Positions 21,187-33,411 of a stretch of 64,000 nt of DNA are shown one piece after another. The DNA comes from Trematomus loennbergii. Its lineage: Eukaryota > Chordata > Actinopteri > Perciformes > Nototheniidae. The position numbers and the translations under genes were made by a program. Below the pieces are notes generated by a model. It made no database searches and was not told where the DNA came from. It saw nothing but the letters and a program-made list of their open reading frames with translations. Location of the stretch: positions 156,001 to 220,000 of the forward strand of contig JAAOOA010000278.1 of the NCBI GenBank assembly GCA_012861695.1. The letters are read 5' to 3'. Position 1 is the first letter of the stretch, and each line of letters begins with the position of its first letter.

Positions 21187-21668
21187 AGGAGAGACTTCAT
21201 TTGTTTAAAGAACATTTATTGACACATGTCATATGATGAATGTTAAGTCTTTGGCGATTAGACCCCGATCCTGAAATCGTATATCTAAAGGGGGAAATGC
21301 AGCCGTGAGCATATAGGGAACCCCCCGGGGTCTAGACACTGGTGATGATGCTGAAGATCTGGATTTGATGAGGAGATGGGATGAAGAGGGGATGTGATGA
21401 GGTCTTTGGATTAGCTCTCCTGGCACTGGATGTGATGAAAGGAGGTGGATGGGGAGGAGGTGGATGGGGAGGAGGTGGATGGGGAGGAGGCGGACGGCAG
21501 CAGAACACCTGAAATCACAGCTGACTGCAGGAGAGAGGAGAACATTTTAAAGTTTGGCTGCAGCACGCTGATTGGCTGCTGAGATTGAGGTGAATGTAAT
21601 AGGTTAATTGAAAGCCTGTGATGAGCTGATTATAAGCAGCTGTGGAGTGAATGTATCACAGTCTTCCT
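21187..21668 (-). repeat. Dispersed repeat R, minus strand, unit A
   Basis: Read on the minus strand it runs from gctgcttataatcagctcatc to a 3' end with an AATAAA signal (tgtcaataaatgttcttta). The same sequence occurs on the plus strand inside the unit B insertion (33975-34458) and on the minus strand at 47889-48352. It looks like the 3' part of a transcript or of a retroelement; no protein is recognised. Confidence 0.6.
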
Positions 21669-21758
21669 GAAAGAACTTGCGCTGAGCTTCATTTAGGCCT
21701 TAGTAGATCTTATCTTCTACTTTACACCTGCATTTTGTACACTCTCCCTGCCTGCACC

Positions 21759-22104
21759 ATGTCCAATGTTGTCTCTGTTGACAACCTACTAGATGATTAA
21801 ACTGATCTTCTTGCTTATTTCTCCTTAGGAAAGCGGGCATGGGATGACAGCTTCCTTGACACCATCATGGCGATGGAGGACCGCCATGGTCAGCAAGGAG
21901 AATGAGGACCTGCGTGCCAAGGAGATGCACGACGAACGGCTGCTGCATTCACACAAGGCCCAGGAATCGGACGACCAGCTGCTCATGGTGATGCCGCACC
22001 ATGCTGACTCGGCGGCGCGCCAGGTGGAGGTGTCAAAATACCTTTCAGGCTGGGCTTCTGGCAGTGCTAAGCGAGCTGATTAAATCCAACAGGCCTTCAA
22101 TAAA
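21759..22104 (+). pseudogene. Small unidentified two-exon gene, copy at A/B boundary (broken)
   Basis: Corresponds to 48445-48802. Exon 1 is 21759-21792 (ATG, MSNVVSVDNLL), but the following donor GT is AT here. Exon 2 starts at 21829 after cttatttctccttag. Two bases are missing in the codons after MEDR relative to unit C, which gives an early stop. The polyadenylation signal AATAAA is at 22099-22104. Confidence 0.5.
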
Positions 22105-22150
22105 AAAATTAAGAAAAACTTGTCGTCGTTGATAAACTGTACAATGACTT

Positions 22151-22290
22151 GTTGGGAGGCGTGTGGTGCAGTGATCTGGTGCGTTGGTGTTCGGATCAGG
22201 GGAGCACAGGTTCAAACCCCACTGCAGTCAGCATGTCGTTGTGTCCCTGGGCAAGACACTTCACCCCAAATTGCCTACACCTGGGACAGT
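22151..22290 (+). mobile_element. tRNA-derived SINE, unit B
   Basis: Same element and position as at 152-290. B box GGTTCAAACCC at 22209-22219. One substitution in the A-box side (gtgatctgg). Confidence 0.8.
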
Positions 22291-23129
22291 TCATTTTGTA
22301 TTATTGTGATTATATATATGCCACTGTTATTAATACTGACACTTCACTTTGCACTAAGGTGTGTCTGCTGCTGAGCCTACCTATTGTTATTATATATATA
22401 TATATATATATATGTTTGATACTACTGACACTTTATTTGATATTGAAAATGTTAACTTCTACTTACATGCATACGACACACCTGGGACAGCGTGATGCTG
22501 TTATTGATATTGTCTTGAGTGTGCAATAAAAGAGAACCTACATGGCGATTAAACAGAGCCTGTATCTTACATTTTTCATTACATTTCATGTAACTAAGCT
22601 TGCTTATTTCTCCTCTGACACGTAATCTTTACAGTGACCTGTGTAGCATCCTATACATCACATGTAAGTGATTATTCTGATACCATCATGTTTCATCGGT
22701 TATAAACTGGCGAAGCTTTATTTATTGTGGCTTTCAAAAAGATAATTTCATTGTATTTCAAAATGGCGTCCATCTATTATAGAAAGAGAAATGGTTAAGT
22801 TTGTTATTACCAGTGTTGTGAGTTCAATATTTTAATTAATTATAGTAAGGGAACATCTTAGGAGTTAGTGTAGTGAGTTTCAGAGCAGTGTAATAATTAT
22901 TTGACCTAAAATTAAATGTTTTTATGAACATGGGGATTTGCTAACTTTTGATTTCCCCATTTTACACGACACAAATGGAGGCCACTATGGGCCACAACTA
23001 ACACGTAGGTTCTGTAGGGTTCATGGCAGACGGATGCAGTTGCTCTCAGGAGGATATATAATAAAGGTGTGTTAGCTGCTGAGCTTATTTAGTGTGCATA
23101 CGACACACCTGGCACAGTTATTCATTTCA

Positions 23130-23454
23130 AGGTTCAAGGTTCAAGGTTCTTTATTGTCAAACTAACATAGCTACAGAGTAATTATGTCGTTGAAAATCTT
23201 ATGTCACAGGCTTCTCCAACAATGCAACATAATAATACAGATAGTAGTAATACAAAAAGAAACTGTGGGAAGAAACTGTCTCCGAATCTTTTTGTTTTTG
23301 CCAGGATGCTGCGGTAACGTCTGCCAGACGGCAACAGAAAGAACAGTTTGTGGCTGGGGTGATGGGGGTCTTTGATAATCCGTAGGGATTTCTTCCTGAG
23401 CCGCTGGGAGTAAAGGTCCTCCATGGATGGCAGCTCCGTCCTGGTGATGTGCTG
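23130..23454 (-). mobile_element. 5'-truncated LINE insertion, antisense, unit B only
   Basis: On the minus strand it encodes the end of a non-LTR retrotransposon ORF2 (MEDLYSQRLRKKSLRI, then HPSHKLFFLLPSGRRYRS and DSFFP) and ends in a (gaaccttgaacctt) tail. TCATTTCA flanks both sides (23122-23129 and 23455-23462) as a target duplication. Units A and C have the empty site, so it was inserted after duplication, or was lost from both. Confidence 0.85.
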
Positions 23455-23667
23455 TCATTTCACACAGGTTACGCAGAGCGCGTGCATGTCGTCGTCCAAT
23501 CCTTTTGTCAATCCTTCTTAACCGCCGTCGCCTCCGAATCAGCATTGCTATTGCATTTGACTGGTCGACGATCTGTATTTGTGTTTGCTTAAATAACTCA
23601 GACGAAGCTCATGTCTGAGGTCGGAAGGTAAACAGACGCCTCATTTACAGCAAGTGGGCGCGGGAGG

Positions 23668-23793
23668 TTTTTCTTCTTCTTCTTCTCTTGGTTTTTTGGC
23701 GGATTGCAACTTTAAGGTGCATACCGCCACCTACTGTACTCGCCGTGAAGTGTTTGCGGCCTGCCAGTAAACCCAAAGCAGAAGAAGAAGAAG
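23668..23793. mobile_element. Small MITE-like element with CTTCTTCTT ends, unit B
   Basis: Same as 1347-1470; here the left end reads cttcttcttcttctcttgg, giving a better inverted match to the right end. Confidence 0.55.
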
Positions 23794-23937
23794 TGACGTC
23801 AGCGGTTCATTTGCCTAACCCACCCCCAGGAACTCATTTTGGTGTGAACGCGATCTGCTTTAGTTCATCAGAACTAAAAGAGCTCTCATGAACTAAAGTT
23901 CTCATGAACTATTGTGGGAAAAGTACTTGGTGTGAAC

Positions 23938-24183
23938 GCGCCTATTGACTTCCTCGGACACCGCGTCACCAAGGGCGGTGCAGCACCCCTGCCGGCGAAG
24001 GTTGAGACTGTTGCGGCGTTTCCTCGCCCGCTCACAGCCCGGTCGCTCCGTGAGTTCCTGGGGATGGTGACTTTCTACCACCGTTTCATCGCCCGGGCCG
24101 CCCACATTATGCGGCCGCTGTATGAGGCTTTGAAGGGTACGACCCCCATCCAGGCGATCGACTGGATGGCGGAAGCTGGAGAA
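23938..24183 (+). pseudogene. Ty3/gypsy-type pol fragment, unit B
   Basis: Copy of 1615-1860 with one Thr-to-Met change (IDWMAE). Dead fragment without catalytic core. Confidence 0.85.
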
Positions 24184-24573
24184 ACGTCCACAAACAGAGC
24201 TATGTTTGCTGGGTCTTCAGGGAGGATAGGGAGGGGGTCTGTGGAGGTCTGAGGGTCCTCTGAGAGGAGCGGAGGGAAGGAGATGAGGAGGTGAGGAAGG
24301 GAGTGAGGAAGGAGGTTCAGTCTCCTGGATCACGTTAGGTAGGGGTGTCTCTGTGATGGGGTCCTGTGGGGGGGATCCTGGGAAGGGGACACAGCGGGGG
24401 ACGTCTCCTCGGAGGAACTCATCTCGATGGACTCTCAGGAATCTGAGGTTTCTTCTTCTCCATTGAGACACATCTGTTGGAGGGTAAAAAGAAAAGATTT
24501 AAAAGAAGGTTTCAACCACAAATCATCATTTTGGTGTCAATAAAGAGGACGTGTAGTTTTCAGGTTCATAGTT

Positions 24574-24611
24574 CACTACTAACTACTAATAATAATAATA
24601 ACTACTACTAC

Positions 24612-24651
<40 letters not shown>

Positions 24652-24764
24652 ACTACTACTACTACTACTACTACTACACTACTACTACTACTACTACTAA
24701 TACTACTACTACTATACTACTACTACTACTACTACTCTACTACTACTACTACTACTACTACTTA
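24574..24764. repeat. (CTA)n microsatellite, unit B
   Basis: Longer and more interrupted (CTACA, AAT) than in unit A. It also lacks the short segment gtgtgaatgcag...ccccacac that precedes it in units A and C. Confidence 0.93.
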
Positions 24765-25188
24765 CAGTAAAAAACGACTTACTGTACATTCAACTATTAA
24801 ATCAATCAGCTATCTCAGGACATTGAGGCTATACATTTACAGTGGAGGAAACAAGTATTTAACCTCCTTCAGATTTTGTAAGTTTACCAACTTATTTTAC
24901 AACTAAAAGCTCTTTTCAAATGAAGAGCAGGTTGTAACCGAGGCTCTGTGTGGTCAGAGTCTGAGCGCTGCTCCTCGTCCTGAATGACTCAGAGTTTGAT
25001 AAGCCCTCCCTCTTCTTCCTGCTCTCAGACACAGCCAGCTCCACTCTGTGTTCCTGGTTCCTCCCCTTCAGATCCACACTGAGGAGGAGGGGTGTAACCA
25101 ACATGTGGGTAAAGAACAAGAGCTGATAGGCCACATTCACCGCCCACACACCTGTTCAGATAACCTGTCACACTAGTTTCAGCTCTCA

Positions 25189-25198
25189 GGAAGTGAAA
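25189..25198 (+). promoter_or_regulatory. ETS-IRF composite-like site, unit B TRIM
   Basis: GGAAGTGAAA, unchanged from unit A, 30 bp before the TRIM start codon. Confidence 0.4.
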
Positions 25199-25228
25199 CT
25201 CACACACTCGCTGCTACTGAGAGGTGAA

Positions 25229-26860
25229 ATGGCGCAGAAAGGAGTTCAGCTGGAGCGGGAAATTTATCTTGTCCCATCTGTCTGGATCTACTGAAGGATC
25301 CGGTGACTATCCTGTGGACACAGCTACTGCATGAAGTGTATTAAAGGCTTCTGGGACGGAGAGGATGAGAAGAAGATCCACAGCTGCCCTCAGTGTAGGC
25401 AGAGCTTCACACCGAGGCCTGTCCTGCTGAAAACACATGTTAGCAGCTTTAGTGGAGGAGCTGAAGAAGACTGGACCCCCACCTGCTCCTGCTGATCTCT
25501 GCTATGCTGGAGCTGAAGATGTGGCCTGTGATGTCTGCACTGGGAGGAAACTGAGAGCCTGTAAGTCCTGTCTGCGTGTGTGGCCTCTTACTGTGACAAC
25601 ACCTCCAGCCTCATTATGAATTACCTGTCTTTAAAAAACACAAGCTGGTGGAGCCCTCCAAGAAGCTCCAGGAGAACATCTGCTCTCGTCACGACGAGGT
25701 GATGAAGATGTTCTGCCGCACTGATCAGCAGTGTATCTGTTATCTCTGCTCTGTGGACGAACACAAAGGCCACGACACGGTGTCAGCTGCAGCAGAGAGG
25801 ACTGAGAGGCAGAGAGAGCTGGAGGGGAGTCGACTAAACATCCAGCAGAGAATCCAGGACGGAGAGAAGGAGGTGAAGCTGCTTCAGCAGGAGGTGGAGG
25901 CCGTCAATGGCTCTGCTGATAAAGCAGTGGAGGACAGTGAGAAGATGTTCACTGAGCTGATCCGTCTCATGGAGAAAAGAAGCTCTGATGTGAAGCAGCA
26001 GGTCAGATCCCAGCAGAAGAGAGAAGTGAGTCGAGTCAAAGAGCTTCAGGAGAAGCTGGAGCAGGAGATCTCTGAGCTGAAGAGGAGAGACGCTGAGCTG
26101 AAGCTGCTGTCTCACACAGAGGATCACAACCAGTTTCTGCACAGCTACCCCTCACTGTCAGCCCTCAGTGAACCTACACACTCCTCCAGCATCAACATCC
26201 GTCCTCTGAGCTACTTTGAGGACGTGACGGCGGCCCTGTCAGCAGTCAGAGACAAACTACAGGACGTCCTGAGAGAGGAATGGACAAACGTCTCACCGAC
26301 TGAGTGGAGGTTTTACTGTCAGCAGCAGAGCCCACCACCAGAGCTGGGTTCTTACAATATTCACAGGAGATCACTCTGGATCCAAACACAGCACACACAC
26401 GGTTATTATCTGAGGGGAGCAGAAAAGCAACATCATGAAACAACAGTCTTATTCTAGTCACCCAGACAGATTCACATGCTCAGGTCCTGAGTAGAGAGAG
26501 TCTGACTGGACGTTGTTACTGGGAGGTGGAGAGGAGAGGGAGAGGAGTTGTGTAGCAGTCGCATACAAGAATATCAGCAGAGCAGCAGGGGGAAGTGATT
26601 TGGAAACAATGACAAATCTTGGTCCTTAGATTGTGACCAAAACAGTTATTCATTTCGTTACAACAGTATCACACTCCCGTCTCAGGTCCTCTGTCCTCCA
26701 GAGTAGGAGTGTACCTGGATCACAGAGCAGGTTCTGTCCTTCTACAGCGTCTCTGAAACCATGACTCTCCTCCACAGAGTCCAGACCACATTCACTCAGC
26801 CGCTACATGCTGGAGTTCGGCTATATATGGAGCACTGCTGAGTTTTGTAAACTCAAATAG
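25229..26860 (+). pseudogene. TRIM16-like/finTRIM-type E3 ligase, frameshifted (unit B)
   Basis: Same intronless gene as in unit A, with start ATG at 25229 and the FCKLK stop ending at 26860. This copy has more breaks. One lies just after the first 12 codons, where bases are lost in the GAAACC codons. Others lie inside the RING at the CGH codons, in the run before the B-box (aaaacacatg), and in the first B-box (ctgcgtgtgtgg lacks two bases, gtgacaac lacks one). Coiled coil and second B-box remain open at 25648-26457. PRY-SPRY is disrupted again. The number of breaks in short runs makes either decay or poor base-calling possible. Confidence 0.83.
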
Positions 26861-27710
26861 CCTGAAGTCATTGGAGGAACTCTTCTACTTCTTAAACTCA
26901 CCGTGTGTCCATCAGAGCTGATTGTTCATGTCTTCACTGTGCAGAGATCAGCTGTCAATCAAACATGATGGGATGTGCTTCAACATCTTCTCATGAGTTG
27001 TTCTGTAAAGGTTGGACTTTCTTCCGGCTCCTTCCTGTGTCTGTGTAGCCATGGAGGCTGTCACTGCTCAGGAGGATCCTTGTTCACCTGAACTGATATG
27101 TAAACTTTGCTCTAAATATGTGTTGGATATTTCTTTTGATTCATGTTGTTGTTTCTCTTGTAATGCACGAGTCTTCAGAGAGAAAGCAGCAGAGCTTCTT
27201 TTATTCTACACATTTTATTCTGCCCACTTTCTAAAACAATAGAGACATTTATAATCACATGTATTATTTGACAGATTAAATGTTATTGTTGCCCAAATTA
27301 ACTACAAATGAGTTCCCAGATGGTTATAACACTTATTTCATCATAACATGTTTATTTAAAATGATATTACTTACTGTCATGATCATAATCAATAAGTACA
27401 TCATCATTATTCTCCTGTAAATAGCTTAGAGTCTTTGCTTGGGAAATAAAATGTTATTGTTTGCAGACTAATTGTTGTTGTTGTTGTCCAAATAGAAAGT
27501 GGGTACTCTGATGTTTTATAGAACATAACTTATCATGATAATAATCAATAAGGAAATCATGTATGATTCTGTTTGAAATAGCTGAGATGAAACACATGTA
27601 TGGTGTGGATAAAGTGAAACTGATCATGAAATCATTGAACAGACTTTACTGATGGGATGTGTGATCAAATGAAATGTTTAGATCATTAATAAAGGTTTGT
27701 CTTTCAAAAA
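26861..27710 (+). other. Probable TRIM 3' UTR with AATAAA, unit B
   Basis: Collinear with 4512-5355. Polyadenylation signal AATAAA at 27688-27693. Confidence 0.5.
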
Positions 27711-28109
27711 CAAAAACAGGATGTTCTTCTTGTGTTATGTCCAAGGTGCCATACGAAGCTGATGGAGAACATGTGGAAGTGATCTGAGACTAAATGAAGC
27801 TCAGCGCAAGTTCAACCAGGAAGACCGTCTTTACTCATTCATTTACTATTTACATGTTACTACTCTCTCTCTCCTCTCAATAAGTGATCGGGGGCGTCAC
27901 TCCCCAGCTTAACCAATCACTTCTTATAACTAAGTACTTTTACTGTAGGCTACTTACAGTACGCAGAGTTCTAGGGTATCATGAGTATTTTCTGCTGTTT
28001 TATACTATATGTTAGTTTGTTGGTCTGAACACCTTGTTTCTCTTGTGCATTAAGAACACTTGTGTTAGGGCATGATTTAACAATAAATAGGTTATATATA
28101 CAGTATCAA

Positions 28110-28201
28110 ATACCACGTACTGTCCGCCCTCCCATGCCACCCTGGCATGACCTCTTGCCCCCCTTTGCCACCCCATGTAAAATGTTCTAGAACCGCCACT
28201 G
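28110..28201 (-). mobile_element. hAT-like element end (CAGTGGCGG terminus), unit B
   Basis: Same as 5756-5846. Confidence 0.45.
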
Positions 28202-28575
28202 TCCTACCCCTACAGCCCCTACACCCTACCCCTACACCCTACCCCGACACCCTACCCTACACACTACCCTCCGTTTGCGCGGAGGGTCCGCCACATTAAG
28301 TGCTGTTCCAAACCAACGAGTGTGGAGGGGGAGTGGGTTATCAAGCCCTCAAACAGCGAGTCTGCATCGGTGCTGACTTGGAGAAGGGTCTAGCTGCGGC
28401 CGTGGCCAGTACACGACACTACACGACACGCCCCCTACACGACACGCCCACCTGACACGACACTACGGCTGAGAGACATTACCGTACATGGCAGATTAAA
28501 AGCGAATTGACGACACGGACGCTGACGCAAGGATATTTAAGGAGACATGAGGTTTACAGAGAACAGACAAACAAT

Positions 28576-28730
28576 ATGGCGCACCGAGTACAGGTAATTA
28601 ACGTATTGTGGTTTTAGATATAATTACATACTATTTAGGTTCTCGTTTGTTTGTCGATGTGGCTGTTTAGCGCAGTGTAATTGTGTTTATTTTGCTAATT
28701 TGTATTTTAAATATTAAATGTAAAGGAATG

Positions 28731-28772
<42 letters not shown>

Positions 28773-30005
28773 TAGCTCTTAGCTTGACATGCTCAACGTT
28801 CAGTTAGCATATATGCTAACTGAACATGCTCGTTCAGTTAGCATGTCAAGCTAAGAGCTAAGATATATGTATATATTTTAGCTTGACAGATGGAACAATG
28901 CATGTACTCGCATTTTTACAAGAATCTGATTTTGTGTAAGTTTTAAATATTCATTGAAGGTGTCTTTCACATTTGAATGTTTAAAAAAAAAAAACATGTA
29001 TTACAGTAGCTGCTATACTGACATGCACATATGTATAATTATATTATTATTTTAAGTGTGGTTTAAAGTTAAATGATAGAGGTTGACATCTAGAGGTTGT
29101 TTTGTGCATAACATGTCAACCAGAAGGGTAGAGCTGGCTGAATCAGATGGAGTTAAACTTTTTTTTTTTCAACAAGATATCAAGACACAAAATGTGCTCT
29201 ACCAAATGGTGGCGCTGGCAGTTAAAGGGTTACCTTCTGAAAGTGAGGAAGTATGACCAGCTTTGTCCCATAGGATTATACAGGCCAGTCCATTGCTGCT
29301 TGTTTAAGGAGTTAACTATTTCCAATATTAAAGTCACTGAAATTGTATTCTATTTTATTCACCTATAGACAAACAACACAACACTCCGTGATGGAGCACG
29401 CCCAGAGCTCAACAAATTGGACTCGGACACCTTCCGTCCGGACACAGACGGAGAGAAGGTTCACAGATGAGGTGGCATTCGTCATGGATGTGCTTCTGCC
29501 AGAGGTTAGATTTCACTGACTTTTTATTTGTCGACTACACATTATATAAAATTACATATGTTGCACTTAAACTCATGGTCAATGTCCAGTAGAATGTTGA
29601 TGCCAATTGGTCTGGCATAATTGTCACCTGCAGAATGGCACAACCTTTATTGGATGTCTACATTTTACTCTAACTGTTAAACGTGTGGCTTTAATCCCTT
29701 CATGACACAGGCGACAGTCCACGCCCTTGCAGCTGTACTCTCGGTTTCCCTTGAAAGAGCCAAGGAAACTATAAATGTGGACCCGAGTATGACTGGAGGT
29801 AAGCTGGAAACATGAGGAGAATGCTAATACAATTTCCATTTAAAGTGTACAACCCCTGATGCATGTGAATTTATAATATTACATATATGACTTCTTTATA
29901 CCATCTTGTCTTATCAGTGAGATGGAACTTTGTTCTCATTACCTCACCAAGAACATGAGTGAGGAAGCGCACCAAAGGCTGAAGGACTCCAGTGAAAGAT
30001 TCTGA
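28576..30005 (+). CDS. Putative spliced small cargo gene in the transposon
   Basis: Not recognised. A possible first exon is 28576-28593 (MAHRVQ, donor gtaatt). A coding-looking exon at 29391-29504 (ATG, ending RRFTDEVAFVMDVLLPE, donor gttaga) joins in phase to 29711-29798 (ATVHALAAVLSVSLERAKE... PSMTG, acceptor acacag, donor gtaagc). A last exon begins near 29918 or 29922, after ttatcag or tgag. One frame of it (MELCSHYLTKNMSEEAHQRL...) ends at 30003-30005 but is one base out of phase with the preceding exon. AATAAA follows at 30191-30196. The predicted protein is about 80-110 residues, partly helical with a hydrophobic stretch, and has no motif I can name. MAHRVQ does not continue in the same frame into the 29391 exon. 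Confidence 0.35.
28731..28875. repeat. AT tract with long nested palindrome
   Basis: A (AT)n tract (28731-28770) is followed by an inverted repeat. Its outer arms are CTTAGCTCTTAGCTTGACAT and the reverse (28771-28792, 28841-28862), with an inner palindrome gttcagttagcat/atgctaactgaac. It could extrude as a cruciform in an intron of the putative cargo gene. Confidence 0.85.
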
Positions 30006-30329
30006 AGAGCTTTGGATTCCGAGGAGTTTTTAAATAGGCTTTAACCTCCTGCAGGTCAATCCTGGCTGCTTACATTTTTATTTAAAATCATGTTGATTTT
30101 ACTGTTGGGATCAATTTAAAAGGTTATTTTTTTTTTTAAGCAGACCAGCTTGAATAGTGCCCCTCTGATTTTCCACATGATGTTCTGTTCAATAAATGTT
30201 CATTGAGGAAAACGGTATCAGTTTCTTATTGTATATTCATCACAGTGAATGCAGTGAATGCTGAACTTGCCGGACCATATACTGTAGTTGAAAGTACACA
30301 ATGAAACACTGGCTTGCTTGTATCAAATC

Positions 30330-30660
30330 AATACAATTCCCACATGCCCTACCCCGGAACCTGCGGTCTTCAGACTCTGGCCCCCCGCACCAACCTGGGA
30401 TCCTTCGGGGACAGAGCCTTCAGTATGGCAGCCCCCACTCTCTGGAACGCTCTCCCTGCGGAGATCTGCAACATCCCCACGCTTGACGCCTTCAAAAGGG
30501 CCCTCAAGTCTGCCAAGGTCTTTGGCCCCAAATCTATTTGTTTTGTCTGTCTAACTGTTCGTCTGACTGTCTTTTGTTATGTTTGTTTCTACTCCTGTTC
30601 TTTTTAAAGCGACCTTGGGTCTCATGAAAGGCGCTATATAAATCCAAGTTATTATTAATA
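30330..30660 (+). mobile_element. LINE 3' end (CR1/L2-like), nested in the transposon
   Basis: Frame 30314-30607 holds the C-terminal ORF2 signature (FGDRAFSMAAPTLWNALPAE, then DAFKRALKS). It is followed by ggcgctatataaat and a TTATTA tail, the typical end of L2-type LINEs in fish. 5'-truncated. The clade is assigned from the tail only. Confidence 0.75.
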
Positions 30661-31799
30661 CATCATTGGAACGGTAAGAATCTCAGCTACAACACTGACT
30701 AAAGCCTTCCCATCTCCAGTATGCCTACATGACAAGCATTTTTATAATATACAGTAAACATCTTTGACTTATTGCAAAATTATAAAATGAAATTCACCCC
30801 TGCTGTCATTCTGGCTTTGACTGTTCAAATGAGATGTCAACCATCAAAATGGGATAAGGGGTTCCAGAAATATCACTGTGCAAAACACACCGGCCAATTT
30901 TGACCGATAATAGTATGGGAAGGGGGGTATGACCGAACGCAAGAGAAGAGACAATCATCAAGCCAGATACCAAGGTATTTACAACAGGCAACCACTTCAA
31001 TTACTTTTCCTTTATGTTATTGTTATTTGGTTTTTATTAGTGCTTTTGTCGTTTTGAAGGAAATTAAAATACTGTATTGAGTTGGTTTCTTCTGTTTTGG
31101 AAGCCTTGTATATCTTTTTGGTCTTGTTAGAAATACCCCATGGTAAAACTGTGTTCTAGCAGCAGTTAAAGAAGCTTAGTTTGCTGTCTTAGACTGCCAG
31201 ATGTATTAAGATGGTTTGTTCACAATTTACACATAAAACCTAAATGTTCATTGTTCTTCTTCCTTTATATTCAAAGCATGTTGATTGTCTATTGGCTATA
31301 TCTTGACATTATGTTAATTTGATCATACTTGCCATACATTTATTTTAATTGATGCGATTCCTTCAAAGGTTTTGTAATAGACCCCTAGTACTTTTAATTT
31401 ATAAAGTAATAATACATGTGAATGATTGAGCTCATTAGTGGCCTGACTGGCCCTCCTAATTTGTTCCTTAATGACCCCATGATGTGATTATGTATATCTT
31501 AAAACCTTTAACAACTATATTTAGATGTTCACAAATATCTACATTTATGTATAAAATACATGTGTAGCAGTTAGACAAACATAATCAATAGATTATCTCA
31601 TTAATACCTATTTTATATATTAAAAAAAAGTTTACTAAACCACCGTTTGTTGACAAAATGATTTGGGTTGAAAGTTATACTGTTGTGTCTCAAACGGATA
31701 GACTAGGTTATTAATTTATTTGCCTAATAGTTGCTTAAAATGCTACAATAACATTTGCAATTCGTTTTAATCTGCCATGTACGATCTCAATAATAATAA
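30661..31799. other. Transposon interior, no gene seen
   Basis: AT-rich DNA between the nested LINE tail and the right TIR. No open frame of note and no transposase motif. Confidence 0.5.
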
Positions 31800-33411
31800 G
31801 TGTCGTCAATTCGCTTTTAATCTGCCATGTACGGTAATGTCTCTCAGCCACCGTAGTGTCGTGTCAGGTGGGCGTGTCGTGTAGTGGGCGTGTCGTGTAG
31901 TGTCGTGTACTGGCCGCGGCCGCAGCTAGACATATTGCTGACTTGAGACCGGTCTCTACCATGGATGTATAATAAGAACTGGATACAGCGTGGAGGCGGG
32001 GCCTCATTCATTCCTATGAGAGTTGCTCAATCGCGCATGATGACAAAATGGCCCAACTTTTAGAGAGCGAAACGTCACAGATTACCCGCATGCGTGAGAA
32101 GTACCCGTATGTGCGCTCATAGCGCATGCGCAACTTTAAACATGCCCCCAAATGCTCGTTCACATCAAGCACGTCAATTTGCGTACACGTAACAGCACCG
32201 CGCGTTCATGACAGCATGGTAATGGATTGTTATGATGGATTTGATATTAACGACGAGGCGGCAGTTAGCAGCTAGCGGCTAGCTAGTAATTATGCTAATT
32301 TACACATTCGTTACTCAGTTACTAATTTACTCAGTCGTTATGTACTTTTGTATTACGCTGATGTAACAGGATCTAGTGATATCCAAGCAACAGAGCTTAA
32401 TTTAGCATGAAACTTGTGTGGGTTGTAGCCTACATGAAACCACTTGGTAATATATAAAAATATATGTATGTTGAGTTATGATCAATTGTGATTTAAATCT
32501 TTATCTAAAAAGTAAAGCTGATGATGGATTACTGTGGTGGAGTTAAAATAACAATAGCCTATTTCTCTTTGAAATGTGATGAGTAAAAGGATAGTAACTC
32601 TGTGATTATCATGTTAAGTACCCAACAAGTAACTAAAACGTATAATACTTGAAGGAAAGGTGTAAAATGTTTCCATAAATACCAATATCACACAGTACAA
32701 CACCCCTTGTTGTTAAATACCAAACCATGTGTATATATATATATGCCGCTAAAACTGTGTAATATACCTGGCTGCTAAATCCTCCAAACTGTTACAGGAT
32801 GTGTATTTTGTAAAATGTGTAACTGTTTTTATTATAATTTCTTGTTTTTAATCTTAATACTTTTTGTATGCATACTTTAAGTAACACATTAGGCTGTCTT
32901 TGGCTCTTTTCTGCTGTAATAATGTAAATGTATTCTGATTCTGAACTAATTTATATGTTTTTGTCACAGTTTGTTTCCTATATTGCGACACTTGTTTGTT
33001 TAAGATTATTTCTCCTTTTTTACAGACATCCCAACCATAGTGGAATGCTGTTGTAAAGGATTGCATTGATCCGTGCATCAATACCTTCACCCAGCTTTGA
33101 GGCCTCCAATGAATGAAATCATCTTGTGGCTGGGAAAATGTGAAAAAAAAATCTCACAAAGAGTGACTTTCTGGTGTAATCATTATAATATCAAAGACAA
33201 GCGCATTCAGTAACAATATATAAAATCATTCAGCAGCAGAGGTTGGGGTGGAAACAGCATTTTAACTAAGATGATTACAATATTACAAGTTAAACATCAA
33301 GATGAACATACTATTATAATTTAAAAAGTACATGGGAAACTTAAATATCCTGCAATATACCATTAGCAGAATAGGAACAAATGTGCCAAAACATTTCTAA
33401 CATTAACATAA

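Larger units (their letters stand above)
28388..31931. mobile_element. 3.5-kb DNA transposon with about 130-bp terminal inverted repeats, unit B only
   Basis: Left end 28388-28516 and right end 31800-31931 are inverted copies, both starting GTCTAGCTGCGGCCG when read inward. Each TIR holds repeated ACGACAC heptamers (TACACGACAC, CTGACACGACAC), plausible binding sites for a transposase. The flanks share tgctgactt(g)gaga on both sides. Units A and C have the empty site (tgctgactggaga). No DDE transposase or other known domain is visible inside, so the superfamily is undecided. It carries a putative spliced small gene, an AT palindrome and a nested LINE tail. Confidence 0.8.
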
